A stretch of DNA of 64,000 bases from Reyranella humidisoli. GTDB taxonomy: Bacteria > Pseudomonadota > Alphaproteobacteria > Reyranellales > Reyranellaceae. The stretch's first letter is position 1; every line of letters begins with the position of its first letter. The position numbers were made by a program, and so were the translations under genes. A model generated the notes under the pieces. That model was not told the origin of the DNA and ran no database searches. It saw nothing but the letters and a program-made list of their open reading frames with translations. This document shows, in pieces, positions 1 through 8,641 of the stretch. The stretch covers positions 2,764,001 to 2,828,000 of the forward strand of contig NZ_JAHOPB010000001.1 in assembly GCF_019039055.1 (NCBI RefSeq), given 5' to 3'.

Positions 1-2
1 AG

Positions 3-701
3 TTCATCGACAGCGAGACGGTGGAGGAGGCCTCGCGCCGCCCCGCCGAGAGCCATCTGCTCCAGCCGCTGATCATGGGTGTCGACTGCGCGCGCGGCGG
101 CGACGACCAGAGCGCCATCTGGTTCCGCCGCGGGCGCGACGCGCGCACGGTGCCGGCGATCAAGCTGCGGGTCGGCGATCTCATGGTCCTGTCGGGCAAG
201 GTGGCGGAGCAGGCGATGCAGCATCGTGTGGCGGCGGTGTTCATCGACGAGGGCGGCATCGGCGCCGGCGTGGTCGATCGCGTGCGCCAGATGCTGCCGG
301 GCCGGCTGGTGGTCGGCGTCAATTTCGGCGGCCGCGCCGACCGCTACACGCTGGGCGACGGGATGCCGCTCACCGCCAACAAGGCCGCCGAGATGTGGGC
401 CTCGATGCGCGCCTGGCTCCGGACCGGCGCCATCCCCGACGATCCCGAGCTGAAGGCCGAGCTGACGGGCCGCGAATACGGCTTCGACCTGCACAACGCC
501 ATCCGCCTCGAGAAGAAGGAGGACATGAAGAAGCGCGGCCTGTCCTCGCCCGACAATGCCGACGGGCTCTGCCTGACCTTCGCCTATCCAGTGGCCGACC
601 TTCCCGACGACATGCGCTTCGACGGTCGCGGCGAGGGGGAGGGTGGAAGCGTCGCCGCCAACACCATCCAGTCCGACTACGACCCGCACGGGGATCTGTA
701 G
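3..701 (+). CDS. Phage terminase large subunit, C-terminal nuclease part (5' cut by window edge)
   Basis: The reading frame is already open at position 3, upstream of a GTG at 21, so this is the 3' part of a longer gene. It encodes the RNase H-like nuclease domain of the packaging motor, which cuts concatemeric phage DNA at the portal. Acidic metal-ligand segments are visible: GVDCARGGDD near the start, FIDEGG about 60 residues later and SPDNADGL near the C-terminus. The N-terminal ATPase domain would lie left of the window. The next + strand phage gene starts only 1.5 kb downstream because a foreign-looking antisense gene intervenes. Confidence 0.9.
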   Translation, partial: FIDSETVEEASRRPAESHLLQPLIMGVDCARGGDDQSAIWFRRGRDARTVPAIKLRVGDLMVLSGKVAEQAMQHRVAAVFIDEGGIGAGVVDRVRQMLPGRLVVGVNFGGRADRYTLGDGMPLTANKAAEMWASMRAWLRTGAIPDDPELKAELTGREYGFDLHNAIRLEKKEDMKKRGLSSPDNADGLCLTFAYPVADLPDDMRFDGRGEGEGGSVAANTIQSDYDPHGDL

Positions 702-818
702 AGCGGCCGGTCAGGCTGGACTCACAGCGACTGCAATGCCAAGGTCGGACCAACCGTCCCCAGAGGCGGCAGGGAGGCATCCTGGGCGACCGTTTCGACC
801 GGCCGACCCGATGTCTGG

Positions 819-860
819 AGGCCCGCCGTTCTCATCATCCCCGATCGAGCGGCGGGCCTT
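819..860 (+). terminator. Rho-independent-like terminator after the terminase gene
   Basis: The arms AGGCCCGCCG (819-828) and CGGCGGGCCT (850-859) pair over 10 bp around a 21-nt loop and are followed by a short T run (859-862). It lies 118 bp after the terminase stop. A terminator inside a phage late operon would be polar on the portal and capsid genes. The loop is long and the T run short, so strength is uncertain. Confidence 0.5.
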
Positions 861-980
861 TTCCGATTGAGGCACCGAGTAAACTTCGCCCGCCATAGCG
901 TGATTGTGTGGGGCCTCAGCATTGAGTTTGGGGGCCAGACACTTTGTGTAAGGCCACTCCCCAAACTCTTCTGCGCCTGC

Positions 981-2027
981 CTAAGAGGGCTGGCTGGTGG
1001 GACGCAAAGGTACGTACGAAATATGTAGCTTATCCCAATGATGGGGGATGCCCGCATTGCCCATTGTTCTTAGAAATGCCCCGTACATCGGTATCGGAAA
1101 CTCCGTAGGGCCAATAATGACTCGGTCGAGGAGCTTGGACGGCTCAAGCCCCTCAACATTGCGAGCCGGATCGTCTGCGAGTGGAAGCTCAATAATCTCT
1201 TGCGGTACCCCATCTATGACTTTGATTGGCTTGTTCAATGGGCAAGGGAATGGGGATGTCGGGAGGCGGATTACTCGCCACTCGCGCTCTTCTCTGAAGC
1301 CTGGATGCTTTGTAGAAACAGCCGCTACCGAAAATGCGTGAATCACCGCGTTAAGTGTTTGCTCCTCGCCGATCGACCTAACGAACTCTGCGTTGGACCT
1401 GAGGCTCGCCGCAAGTTCAAAAAGCTCGTGACCAAATTCCTTAGCGTCAAGATAGGCCACCGGAGAAGAAAATATCCCAAGGGAGTCAAAATTTCCCCAA
1501 AGATGATCCTGGTTAATGACGAGCGCGACGCCATTGCCGCGACCGTAAGCACGCCACATCGATAAACGACCAATCCGATCTTCATACTGGTGATTGGGAC
1601 CTGCATGTTCAGAAAGGCAGGTTATGTAAGTGTCGTATAGAAGCCGCTTCTGGTCGGCGTTGAACTTTTCTTCAATCTTCTTTGAAATGCCCGGATAGAT
1701 CGAATTTAGAAAAGATTGAAGATTATTGCCATGTTCGCCGCGGTAGGCTTGCGCTAAACACTCTAGACCAAACTGCACCTCCAAAACGTCATTCATGCAG
1801 CTTACCTGCCGCATCCATATGACCTTGTTGGAAAGTATTTCGTGCGCTACGTGGGCGCTAGTGTAGTAGACGAAGCGCGTTTTTAGCCTCTCGACCTCAA
1901 TGAGGCGACGCACTGCATGAGGCATAAAGGTTTCCATGTACTGAGCAACTAACGAGGGTACTCGAGCTGGACGCCTCTGCATAAAATCTCCTGCGAACCC
2001 AATCTGGCTCAGTGTTTTCGTCTTCAT
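981..2027 (-). CDS. DUF2971 family protein, antisense cargo gene in the prophage
   Basis: A 348-residue protein with the pattern of DUF2971: an N-terminal segment with YYTSAHVAHEILSNKVIWM and then CMNDVLEVQFG (the usual 'ND..E' part), a middle CLSEH...LSMWRAYGRGNGVALV segment (family pattern 'W..Y...~GvaL'), and a C-terminal FREEREWRVI (family pattern 'E.EwR.i'). The biochemical role of the family is not settled; members recur in accessory and defence islands. The gene is on the opposite strand to the phage late operon, and its codon and base use are visibly less GC-rich than the flanking virion genes, suggesting separate acquisition. Start chosen at the first ATG; an ATG 16 codons in is an alternative. 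Confidence 0.75.
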   Translation of the reverse strand: MKTKTLSQIGFAGDFMQRRPARVPSLVAQYMETFMPHAVRRLIEVERLKTRFVYYTSAHVAHEILSNKVIWMRQVSCMNDVLEVQFGLECLAQAYRGEHGNNLQSFLNSIYPGISKKIEEKFNADQKRLLYDTYITCLSEHAGPNHQYEDRIGRLSMWRAYGRGNGVALVINQDHLWGNFDSLGIFSSPVAYLDAKEFGHELFELAASLRSNAEFVRSIGEEQTLNAVIHAFSVAAVSTKHPGFREEREWRVIRLPTSPFPCPLNKPIKVIDGVPQEIIELPLADDPARNVEGLEPSKLLDRVIIGPTEFPIPMYGAFLRTMGNAGIPHHWDKLHISYVPLRPTSQPS

Positions 2028-2204
2028 ATTCTCATACGCAAGCTAGCGAAAAAGACGATCACTGGCTTTGTGGAACTAGTGGGCCCGCAATAGCGCTGTG
2101 GTCATGGGTTCCGGCGAATTAACAGTCGCCAATTTTCCCGCTTGCATCTTCAAAGTCCGCTTCATCAGTAACTCAGGGGCTCGCTTCTCACAGGAGAAAG
2201 CCCC

Positions 2205-2477
2205 TTGGGAATTTTTGGTGGCGGTCAGGCCGCTTATCCTCCGATCTCGCCGCCGGCGCTGCCGCCGGCACCTGCGCCCGTTCCGTCGATGGCCGATCCG
2301 TCGGTGCGCGAGGCGCGGGAGGCGCAGAAGAAGCGCGCCGCGGCCATGGCGGGCTATGCCTCGACCATCGCCACCGGCGGGCTGGGGGTCACCGGTAACG
2401 CCTCGACCACCGCGTCGGGTGCTTCAGGCGTCGGTGGCGCCGGCCTGGCCGGCGGCAAGACCCTGTTGGGGGCCTGA
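2205..2477 (+). CDS. Small phage protein upstream of the portal gene (TTG start)
   Basis: A 90-residue protein starting at TTG, chosen because a good AGGAG lies at 2192-2196 with an 8-nt spacer; the same CAGGAG ribosome site recurs before other genes of this phage. It has a Pro/Ala-rich N-terminal third, a short charged helix (REAREAQKKRAA) and a Gly/Ala/Ser-rich tail. Small proteins like this are common just upstream of portal genes in podophages, but I do not recognise the function. It ends 3 bp before the portal start. Confidence 0.6.
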   Translation: MGIFGGGQAAYPPISPPALPPAPAPVPSMADPSVREAREAQKKRAAAMAGYASTIATGGLGVTGNASTTASGASGVGGAGLAGGKTLLGA

Positions 2478-2480
2478 GCG

Positions 2481-4166
2481 ATGGCGCACGATCCCGCGCT
2501 TCGCCGCCACATCGACGCCCGCCTCGCGGTCCTGAAGCGCCAGCGCCAGTCCTGGGAACCGGGCTGGCGCGACCTCTCGCGCTTCATCAATCCGCGGCGC
2601 GGCCAGTTCTTCACCTCGCCCAACCAGGGCGGTCGCGGCGCGCAGGCCAACGGCGCGATCCTCGATCCCACCGCACTTTTCGCGCTGCGCACGCTGGTGG
2701 CGGGCCTGATGTCGGGCGTCACCTCACCGGCGCGGCCCTGGTTCCGGCTCTCGATCCCCGACCGCCGCGTGGCCTCGCTGGCGCCGGTGAAGATCTGGCT
2801 CGACGAGTGCGCCGAGCGCATGCGCATGGTGTTCAACGCCGGCAACCTCTATTCGGCGCTGCCGCTGATCTACGAGGAACTGGGCCAGTTCGGCACCGGC
2901 TGCGCGATCGTCGAGTTCGACCGCGAGGACGTGATCCGCCTCTACACGCTGTCGACCGGCGAATACTGGCTGGGCCTCGACTGGCGCGGCCGGGTCGACA
3001 CGCTGGCGCGGCGCTTCATGTATTCGTACCGCCAGATCGAGGAGCGCTGGCCCGACCACGGCATCGCCGAGATCGCCGACAAGGCGCGCGGCGACGAGGC
3101 CGACAGCGAGATCGCGATCCTGCACCTGATCGAGCCCAACACCGGCTTCGAGAAGGGCCGGCTCGACTGGGGCGGCAAGAAGTTCCGCTCGGTCTACTGG
3201 CGCGAGGGCGCCGGGCAGTCGGGGGGCCAGGCCGACGGCGAGTTCATCCATCGCGGCGGCTATTCGGAGTTCCCGGCGCTGACGCCGCGCTGGGCGCCGG
3301 TCGGCAACGACGCCTATTCCAAGGGGCCCGGCCACGACGCGCTGCCCGACGTGAAGTCGCTGCAGATCCTGAAGAAGCGCGAGCACAACGCGGTCGACAA
3401 GCATGTGAACCCGCCGATGGGCGCTCACATCAGCCTGCGGGGTTCGGCCTCGTCGGTGCTGCCCGGCGCCATCAACTACTTCACCACGCAGGAGAGGGGA
3501 GCGGGGATGTGGCCGCTCTACCAGACCGCTCCCGGCGCCATCGCCGAGGTCGAGCGTCTGGTCACGCGCACCCAGGCCGTCATCAAGTCGGCCTTCTTCG
3601 CGGACCTCTTCCTGATGTTCGACCAGATGGACGGCGTGCAGCCGCGCAACCAGCTCGAGATCAGCACGCGCCGCGAGGAGAAGATGCAGATGCTGGGGCC
3701 CGTGCTGGAGAACCTGCACGACGACCTGCTGCAGCCGCTGGTCCAGCGGACCTTCACCATCATGGGCGAGAACGGGCTGTTTAGCGAGCCGCCGCGGGAG
3801 TTGCACGGCTATCCGCTCGACGTCGAGCTGATCTCGATCCTGGCGCAGGCACAGAAGGCCGCCGATCTCGGCTCGGTCGAGCGGCTGTGGGCTTTCGCCG
3901 GCAACATCGCGGCGGCGCGGCCCGAGGTGCTCGACAAGCTGAACGCCGACGAGAGCATCGACGTCTATGCCGACAAGCTGGGCGCCCCGGCCGCCATCAC
4001 CGTCGCCGACGACGTCGTGGCGCAGCTACGCGCGGCGAGGGCGCAGCAGGCGCAGGCCGCGCAGGCAATGCAGGCTGCCTCCGCCATCACCCAGGGCGCC
4101 AAGACCCTGAGCGAGACCGAGGTCGGCGGCGGCCGCAACGCCCTCCAATCCATCCTGGGAGTTTGA
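2481..4166 (+). CDS. Phage portal / head-to-tail connector protein
   Basis: A 561-residue protein of the podovirus head-tail connector family (PF12236 type). It would form the dodecameric ring at the packaging vertex that DNA passes through and on which the tail is built. The N-terminal region has the family-like WEPGWRDLSRFINPRRGQF and the following DPTALFALRTLVAGLMSGVTSPARPWF region; the C-terminus is Ala/Gln-rich and helical, as expected for the barrel. Length matches the family (about 500-560). It is closely followed by a Bbp19-like gene, scaffold and capsid. Confidence 0.9.
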   Translation: MAHDPALRRHIDARLAVLKRQRQSWEPGWRDLSRFINPRRGQFFTSPNQGGRGAQANGAILDPTALFALRTLVAGLMSGVTSPARPWFRLSIPDRRVASLAPVKIWLDECAERMRMVFNAGNLYSALPLIYEELGQFGTGCAIVEFDREDVIRLYTLSTGEYWLGLDWRGRVDTLARRFMYSYRQIEERWPDHGIAEIADKARGDEADSEIAILHLIEPNTGFEKGRLDWGGKKFRSVYWREGAGQSGGQADGEFIHRGGYSEFPALTPRWAPVGNDAYSKGPGHDALPDVKSLQILKKREHNAVDKHVNPPMGAHISLRGSASSVLPGAINYFTTQERGAGMWPLYQTAPGAIAEVERLVTRTQAVIKSAFFADLFLMFDQMDGVQPRNQLEISTRREEKMQMLGPVLENLHDDLLQPLVQRTFTIMGENGLFSEPPRELHGYPLDVELISILAQAQKAADLGSVERLWAFAGNIAAARPEVLDKLNADESIDVYADKLGAPAAITVADDVVAQLRAARAQQAQAAQAMQAASAITQGAKTLSETEVGGGRNALQSILGV

Positions 4167-4169
4167 GCC

Positions 4170-4526
4170 ATGCACGATCCCAACGACGCAAGGCAGGTCC
4201 GCCACGCCGAGCAGCTCGAGAAGCTCGAACGGCAGCGTGTCGCCGACGACCTGGGTGAGGTGATGGGCAGCGAGCCGGGTCGCCGCTTTGTGAACGGCCT
4301 GCTGGGCCTCTGCGACATCCGCAGCGATGGCTACGTGCCGGGCGGCCCCGACGCGCAGCGCCACCAGGACTACATGGCCGGCCGCCGCAGCATCGGCATC
4401 GAGCTGCTGAGCGAACTCGAACGCTACGCGCCGCACCTGACCGAGCTGATGACCGAGGAGGCCCGCCTGATGCAGGCCGAGGCCGAACTCGCCGACCTGA
4501 TCGCAGAGGAGCAGAACGATGGCTGA
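4170..4526 (+). CDS. Bbp19-like phage structural protein
   Basis: A 118-residue mostly helical, acidic protein. The segment GRRFVNGLLGLCDI and the later GRRSIGIELLSELERYAP resemble the small Bbp19 family found between portal and scaffold genes in BPP-1-type podophages. Its exact role is not known. It starts 3 bp after the portal stop and overlaps the scaffold gene by 8 bp, so it is translationally coupled to both. Confidence 0.7.
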   Translation: MHDPNDARQVRHAEQLEKLERQRVADDLGEVMGSEPGRRFVNGLLGLCDIRSDGYVPGGPDAQRHQDYMAGRRSIGIELLSELERYAPHLTELMTEEARLMQAEAELADLIAEEQNDG

Positions 4527-5115
4527 CACGATCTACACGATCACACCGGCACCCGAAGCCGATACCGCTCCGGAAACGGCAGCGGTCCGCGAGCGCGAGC
4601 TCCAGCCGGCGCCGGCGAGCGCAGAGCCTGGCACCGAAGCAACGGCGACTGCCCCGGCTGACTATTCCGGTCTCGCGCTGCCCGACGGCTACCGTGCCGA
4701 CGATCCGGTGTTCGGCGAAGCGATCAAGCTGTTCGAGGGCGAGAAGATCGCGCCGGAGACGGCGCAGCGGCTGATCGATTTCACCATCGAGCGCGACAAG
4801 GAGATCGCGCGCGCGGTCAACGACCACTCGGCCGCTTCGTGGACGAAGCAGACGGGCGAATGGCGTGCGACCGCCGAGAAGGAGTTCTCGCCCGAGGCAC
4901 TGGGCAATGCCCGCACCGCGCTCGCCCGGGTGTTCGACCGGCAGACCATCGCCTATCTCGAAAGCCTGGGCTTCACCAACCATCCCGGCCTGATCCGCGG
5001 GATGGTGAAGGTGGCCAACGCCATCAAGGACGACTCGTTCGTGGGCGGCAATGCCGGCCGCGGCAGCGGCGCGATGGACCCGAAGTCCCTCTATCCCAAC
5101 TCCCAGCACAACTAG
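4519..5115 (+). CDS. Phage scaffold-like capsid assembly protein
   Basis: A 198-residue protein immediately upstream of the major capsid gene. It has a low-complexity Ala/Pro/Glu-rich N-terminal 55 residues, then a helical core (IKLFEGEKIAPETAQRLIDF, later WRATAEKEFSPEALGNARTAL) and a C-terminal segment with PGLIRGMVKVANAIKDD, typical of podophage scaffolding proteins that direct procapsid assembly and are then released. Identity rests on position and composition rather than on a diagnostic motif. Confidence 0.7.
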   Translation: MADTIYTITPAPEADTAPETAAVRERELQPAPASAEPGTEATATAPADYSGLALPDGYRADDPVFGEAIKLFEGEKIAPETAQRLIDFTIERDKEIARAVNDHSAASWTKQTGEWRATAEKEFSPEALGNARTALARVFDRQTIAYLESLGFTNHPGLIRGMVKVANAIKDDSFVGGNAGRGSGAMDPKSLYPNSQHN

Positions 5116-5127
5116 GAAGCAATCTTC

Positions 5128-6147
5128 ATGGCAACGCTTTCCGTGACCAATCCGACCCTGGCCGACTGGTCCAAGGTCCTCGATCCGAACGGCAGCATCG
5201 CGCAGGTGATCGGGCTGCTGTCGCAGATGAACGAGATCACCGACGACATGGTGTGGAACGAGGGCAACCTGCCCACCGGCCATCGCACCAGCGTCCAGAC
5301 CTCGCTGCCGACCGGCACCTGGCGCCGGTTCAACGAGGGCATCGTGCCGACCAAGAGCACGAGCACGCAGATCACCGATTCGTGCGGCATGCTCGAAACC
5401 TATTCGGAGATCGACAAGGCGCTGGCCGACCTCAACGGCAACACCGCCGCCTATCGCCTCTCCGAGGATCGCGCCTTCCTCGAAGGGCTGACGCAGCAGC
5501 TGGCCGGCGTGCTGTTCTACGGCAACACCGCGACCAATCCCGAGCGCTTCATGGGATTCTCGCCGCGCTACAACACGACCTCGACGGCGACGTCACAGAC
5601 CGCCAACAACTTCATCTCCGGCGGCGGCGCGGGCTCGGACAACACATCGATCTGGCTGGTCGGCTGGGGCGACCTCACCGTGCACGGCATCTTCCCCAAG
5701 GGAAGCAAGGCCGGCCTGTCGATGAAGGACCTGGGCGAGCAGACGCTGCTCGATGCCGCGGGCAACCGCTACCAGGGCTATCGCACGCACTACAAGTGGG
5801 ACGCGGGCCTCACGGTGCGCGATTGGCGCTACGTCGTGCGCATCGGGAACATCGACGTGTCGGACCTCGCCGGCGCGACGCCGGCCGACCTCGTCAAGCT
5901 GATGATGCGGGCGATGAACAAGATCCCGAACATCAAGATGTGCAAGCCCGCCTGGTACATGAACCGTACCGTCAAGCAGTGGCTCGACATCCAGCGCAAC
6001 CTCGGCGCCGCCGTCTCGAACACGACCAACAACAGCAACATCCGCCGCACGCTCGACGAGAGCGACGGCCGCATCTTCGACAGCTTCGGCGGCATCCCGA
6101 TCCGCAAGTGCGACCAGATCACGCTGGCCGAAGCGACCGTGTCGTAG
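5128..6147 (+). CDS. Phage major capsid protein
   Basis: A 339-residue protein, the expected HK97-fold shell subunit of this phage type (Bbp17-like, gp7-type family). Typical features are the MNEITDDMVWNEGNLPTGHR segment near residue 35, the TWRRFNEGIVPTKSTSTQITDSCG segment that follows, and the ERFMGFSPRYN segment near residue 140. AGGAAG lies 8 nt before the ATG. It follows scaffold and precedes the Bbp16-like cement gene, as in related phages. Confidence 0.88.
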   Translation: MATLSVTNPTLADWSKVLDPNGSIAQVIGLLSQMNEITDDMVWNEGNLPTGHRTSVQTSLPTGTWRRFNEGIVPTKSTSTQITDSCGMLETYSEIDKALADLNGNTAAYRLSEDRAFLEGLTQQLAGVLFYGNTATNPERFMGFSPRYNTTSTATSQTANNFISGGGAGSDNTSIWLVGWGDLTVHGIFPKGSKAGLSMKDLGEQTLLDAAGNRYQGYRTHYKWDAGLTVRDWRYVVRIGNIDVSDLAGATPADLVKLMMRAMNKIPNIKMCKPAWYMNRTVKQWLDIQRNLGAAVSNTTNNSNIRRTLDESDGRIFDSFGGIPIRKCDQITLAEATVS

Positions 6148-6191
6148 GCGGCCCAGTCGCAAGCGGTATCCCAGGAAAGGAACCCTCATCC

Positions 6192-6620
6192 ATGATGTAC
6201 GACAAGCTCAACACGTTCGGCACCGACCAGGCGGTCACCACGACCGCCGCGTCGACCGACATCATCGACTTCGGCGCCGTGCGCGACGTCGGCAACGGCG
6301 AGCCGCTGGAGCTGGTGATCCTCTGCACGGAGACCGTCACCGCCTCGGGTGCCGCGACCGTCACCTTCAGCCTGGAGACCGACGACAATGCCGGCTTCTC
6401 CTCGAGCCTGGTCCTTGCGAGTTCGGGCGCCATCGGCAAGGCCGCGCTGACGGCCGGCACCGAGGTGCTGCGCGTGAAGGTGCCGCTCGATGCCGAGCGC
6501 TACCTGCGCACCAACTACACGGTGGCCACCGGCCCGCTGACGGCCGGCAAGTTCACCGCGTTCCTCGCCCACGACCGTCAGGCCAGCAGGGCCTACGCGT
6601 CCGGCTTCACCGTGAGCTGA
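6192..6620 (+). CDS. Bbp16-like capsid cement protein
   Basis: A 142-residue beta-rich protein directly after the major capsid gene. The open frame runs far upstream, but ATG 6192 is chosen because AGGAAAGG (6173-6180) precedes it by 11 nt and the protein then starts as this family does. In BPP-1, Bbp16 forms the cementing layer that locks the capsid. The D-rich strand pattern (FSLETDDNAGFSSSL) and the small size fit. A second in-frame ATG at 6195 is equally possible. Confidence 0.7.
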   Translation: MMYDKLNTFGTDQAVTTTAASTDIIDFGAVRDVGNGEPLELVILCTETVTASGAATVTFSLETDDNAGFSSSLVLASSGAIGKAALTAGTEVLRVKVPLDAERYLRTNYTVATGPLTAGKFTAFLAHDRQASRAYASGFTVS

Positions 6621-6634
6621 GCGGAGGCATCGAC

Positions 6635-6907
6635 ATGGCCCAGAAGAACGACAAGAGCGAGAAGAGCGAAAAGTCCACGGAGTACGTCGTCGTCGACAAT
6701 CCCTTCTACGACGGCGTGCAGCTCCATCCGATCGGCGCGCGCATCCTGTGGTCCGGCCCGCCGGGCCTCTCCCTGGTCCCGGTCGGCGCGCCGCGCCGCC
6801 GCAGCGGGGCCGAGGCGCCGATCTTCGGCGATCCGCTGGCCGGCCGTGGCGACGGCACGCCCGTCAAGGCCGCCCGTCCGGGCGATCAGGTCGTCCTCGT
6901 TCAGTGA
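6635..6907 (+). CDS. Hypothetical phage protein
   Basis: A 90-residue protein with a charged Lys/Ser/Glu repeat at the N-terminus (KNDKSEKSEKS), then a compact beta-like body. It sits in the capsid gene cluster with only 14 bp to the preceding gene, so it is probably a minor head protein. No family recognised. Confidence 0.6.
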   Translation: MAQKNDKSEKSEKSTEYVVVDNPFYDGVQLHPIGARILWSGPPGLSLVPVGAPRRRSGAEAPIFGDPLAGRGDGTPVKAARPGDQVVLVQ

Positions 6908-6960
6908 AGAAGCAGGGGCCGGTCGAGGAGGCCGGCCCCACCTCTCCGCAGGAGAAGCAT

Positions 6961-7326
6961 ATGGCTCAAGACATCGCCTACCAGTCGTCGACCGGCCGCG
7001 GCAACGTGCCGGTCTCCGAGGCGCGGCCGCTGCCGGTCGTGCTCACCGGCCTCACGGGGGCGTCATTGACGCGATCGACCGTGACCATGACGGGCGCCTC
7101 GGCGCCGCTGGTCGCCGCCGACGCCGCGCGCCGCGTCGTCATCGTCTGCAGTGCGAGGGGCAATGGCGACGCCGCCTTCGATCCCACGGGCGGCACCTGC
7201 GCGCTCGACGCCGGCATTCCCCTGTCTGGCGGCGACACGGTGCAGATCACGGGCAAGGAGGCGCAGAGCGCCATGACGCAGTTCGGCACGAACGGCCAGA
7301 CGCTCACCGTCTTCGTGGGGTCCTGA
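6961..7326 (+). CDS. Hypothetical phage structural protein
   Basis: The open frame begins further upstream but ATG 6961 is preceded by CAGGAG at 6949-6954, the ribosome-site pattern of this phage. The 121-residue product is beta-rich with Gly/Thr/Ser-rich loops and no charge clusters, like small head or tail decoration proteins. A hairpin-like GC-rich stretch lies before it (GGCCGG near 6916 and 6931). Function not recognised. Confidence 0.6.
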   Translation: MAQDIAYQSSTGRGNVPVSEARPLPVVLTGLTGASLTRSTVTMTGASAPLVAADAARRVVIVCSARGNGDAAFDPTGGTCALDAGIPLSGGDTVQITGKEAQSAMTQFGTNGQTLTVFVGS

Positions 7327-7328
7327 CG

Positions 7329-8150
7329 ATGCCGGTCGCATTCCTCAACCGCGTGCGCGGAGGCGCCTCGCGCGCCTTCGATGCCGACGTGCTGGCCTGG
7401 GAGGCGACGGTGATCGCCGCAGGCGGCTCGGTGTCGCTCGCACGCCGTGTCGTGGTCGATCAGTTCGTGTTCAGCGAGAAGGCCTCGGGCGCCTGGATGC
7501 TGACCGACGATTACTGGGCGCTGTGGGCGGAGAATGCCCCACAGGCGCTGGTATCGCTGAAGCAGAAGCGCACGGCCACGCCGGTGAACACGCCGGCATT
7601 CACGGCCGACCGGCACTATACGTTCGACGGCGCCACGAGCTACCTCAACACCGGCTTCATTCCCGGTTCGCACGGGATCAACTACACCGGGACGAGCCAG
7701 CGGATCGCCGCCTACGAACGAACCAACCTCAGTGCATCGGGTGCTGTGGCAGGAACGCGGATCGGCACCAGCAGCAGTATTTCGATCATCCCGCGCAATG
7801 GCACCGCATTCTCCGGATCCACGAACAATAGTGCCGGCAGCGTGAGCTTCACGCTTTCCGTCGTCGACAGCCGCGGCCTCAAGGCGCTCAGCCGCGCTGG
7901 CGGTGGAACGACGGCGCTCGGCTACGATCGCGGTGTGCGGCTTACCGACGCCACCGGGCTCACCGTCGGTTCGTCGGCGCCGGCAGTGGCGCTTTCGATC
8001 GGCTGCATCAACAGCAACGGCACGCCGATTTCGCTTCGGGCCGCATCGGTCGGGTTCGTGGCGATCGGCGGCCCGCTCTCCGATGCCCAGGAACTGGCCC
8101 AGTACAGCGCCGTGCAGGCGTGGGCGACCTCCGTCGGAGCCAACGTATGA
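7329..8150 (+). CDS. Phage protein with LamG/concanavalin-like C-terminal region
   Basis: A 273-residue protein. The N-terminal 70 residues are specific to phage proteins; the rest has the strand pattern of a laminin-G/concanavalin-like beta sandwich (FDGATSYLNTGF near the start of the domain, and a closing AIGGPLSDAQELAQYSAVQAW). Such domains are found on phage particle surfaces and bind sugars. ATG 7329 lies 2 bp after the preceding stop, and the gene overlaps the next by ATGA. Confidence 0.6.
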   Translation: MPVAFLNRVRGGASRAFDADVLAWEATVIAAGGSVSLARRVVVDQFVFSEKASGAWMLTDDYWALWAENAPQALVSLKQKRTATPVNTPAFTADRHYTFDGATSYLNTGFIPGSHGINYTGTSQRIAAYERTNLSASGAVAGTRIGTSSSISIIPRNGTAFSGSTNNSAGSVSFTLSVVDSRGLKALSRAGGGTTALGYDRGVRLTDATGLTVGSSAPAVALSIGCINSNGTPISLRAASVGFVAIGGPLSDAQELAQYSAVQAWATSVGANV

Positions 8151-8368
8151 GCCTGTTCATCATCCTGACGGCTGCGCAGGCCGATGCGGTGCGCGGGTCC
8201 ACGATGCCTCCGGCCGCGCTCGATCCGATCGAGCGCCGCGACGGCGTATTCATCCTGGGCCTCACCGTCCTCTCCGATCCGGCGCACGCGATGCACCACC
8301 CACTGTTGTCGGGCCTTCCGCGGCTGGACAGCGCCGATCCCGCGTTTCCGCCGGAGATCGAGGCATGA
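8147..8368 (+). CDS. Hypothetical small phage protein
   Basis: A 73-residue protein whose ATG overlaps the preceding stop (ATGA at 8147-8150), the coupling used repeatedly in this operon; the longer upstream start is therefore not used. The N-terminus is hydrophobic (MSLFIILTAAQADAV). It overlaps the following gene in the same way. No family recognised; it is probably a small structural or chaperone protein. Confidence 0.55.
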   Translation: MSLFIILTAAQADAVRGSTMPPAALDPIERRDGVFILGLTVLSDPAHAMHHPLLSGLPRLDSADPAFPPEIEA

Positions 8369-8634
8369 GCATGGAGCGGGACCACATCATCCTCCCGCGC
8401 GAGGCGCTCGACGCCATGCTCGAGGATGCCGCGGAGCGCGGGGCGCGCAAGGCACTGACCGGCATCGGGCTCGGCGACGAGAAGGCACCGGAGCACATCC
8501 GTGGCCTGCGCGACCTGTTCAACATGTACCGCACCGTCCGCGACGGCGCGCTGAAGCAGATCGGCCAGGGGCTCGCGCTCGTGCTGATCGGTGCGCTGGT
8601 CTTCTTCGCGTCGACCAAACTCCCCAACAAGTAG
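8365..8634 (+). CDS. DUF6127-like phage membrane protein
   Basis: An 89-residue protein with an N-terminal IILPREALDAMLEDAAERGARKAL segment and an IRGLRDLFNMYR helix that resemble the DUF6127 family of alphaproteobacterial phages and prophages. One membrane segment follows near the C-terminus (LALVLIGALVFFAS). It is coupled by ATGA to the gene before and lies 7 bp upstream of the endolysin, so a role in lysis (pinholin-like or accessory) is possible but unproven. Confidence 0.6.
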   Translation: MSMERDHIILPREALDAMLEDAAERGARKALTGIGLGDEKAPEHIRGLRDLFNMYRTVRDGALKQIGQGLALVLIGALVFFASTKLPNK

Positions 8635-8641
8635 GTGAAGC

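Noticed and set aside
6748-6960. Upstream extension of the gene at 6961
   Set aside because: It overlaps the preceding phage gene in another frame and lacks the CAGGAG site that precedes ATG 6961.
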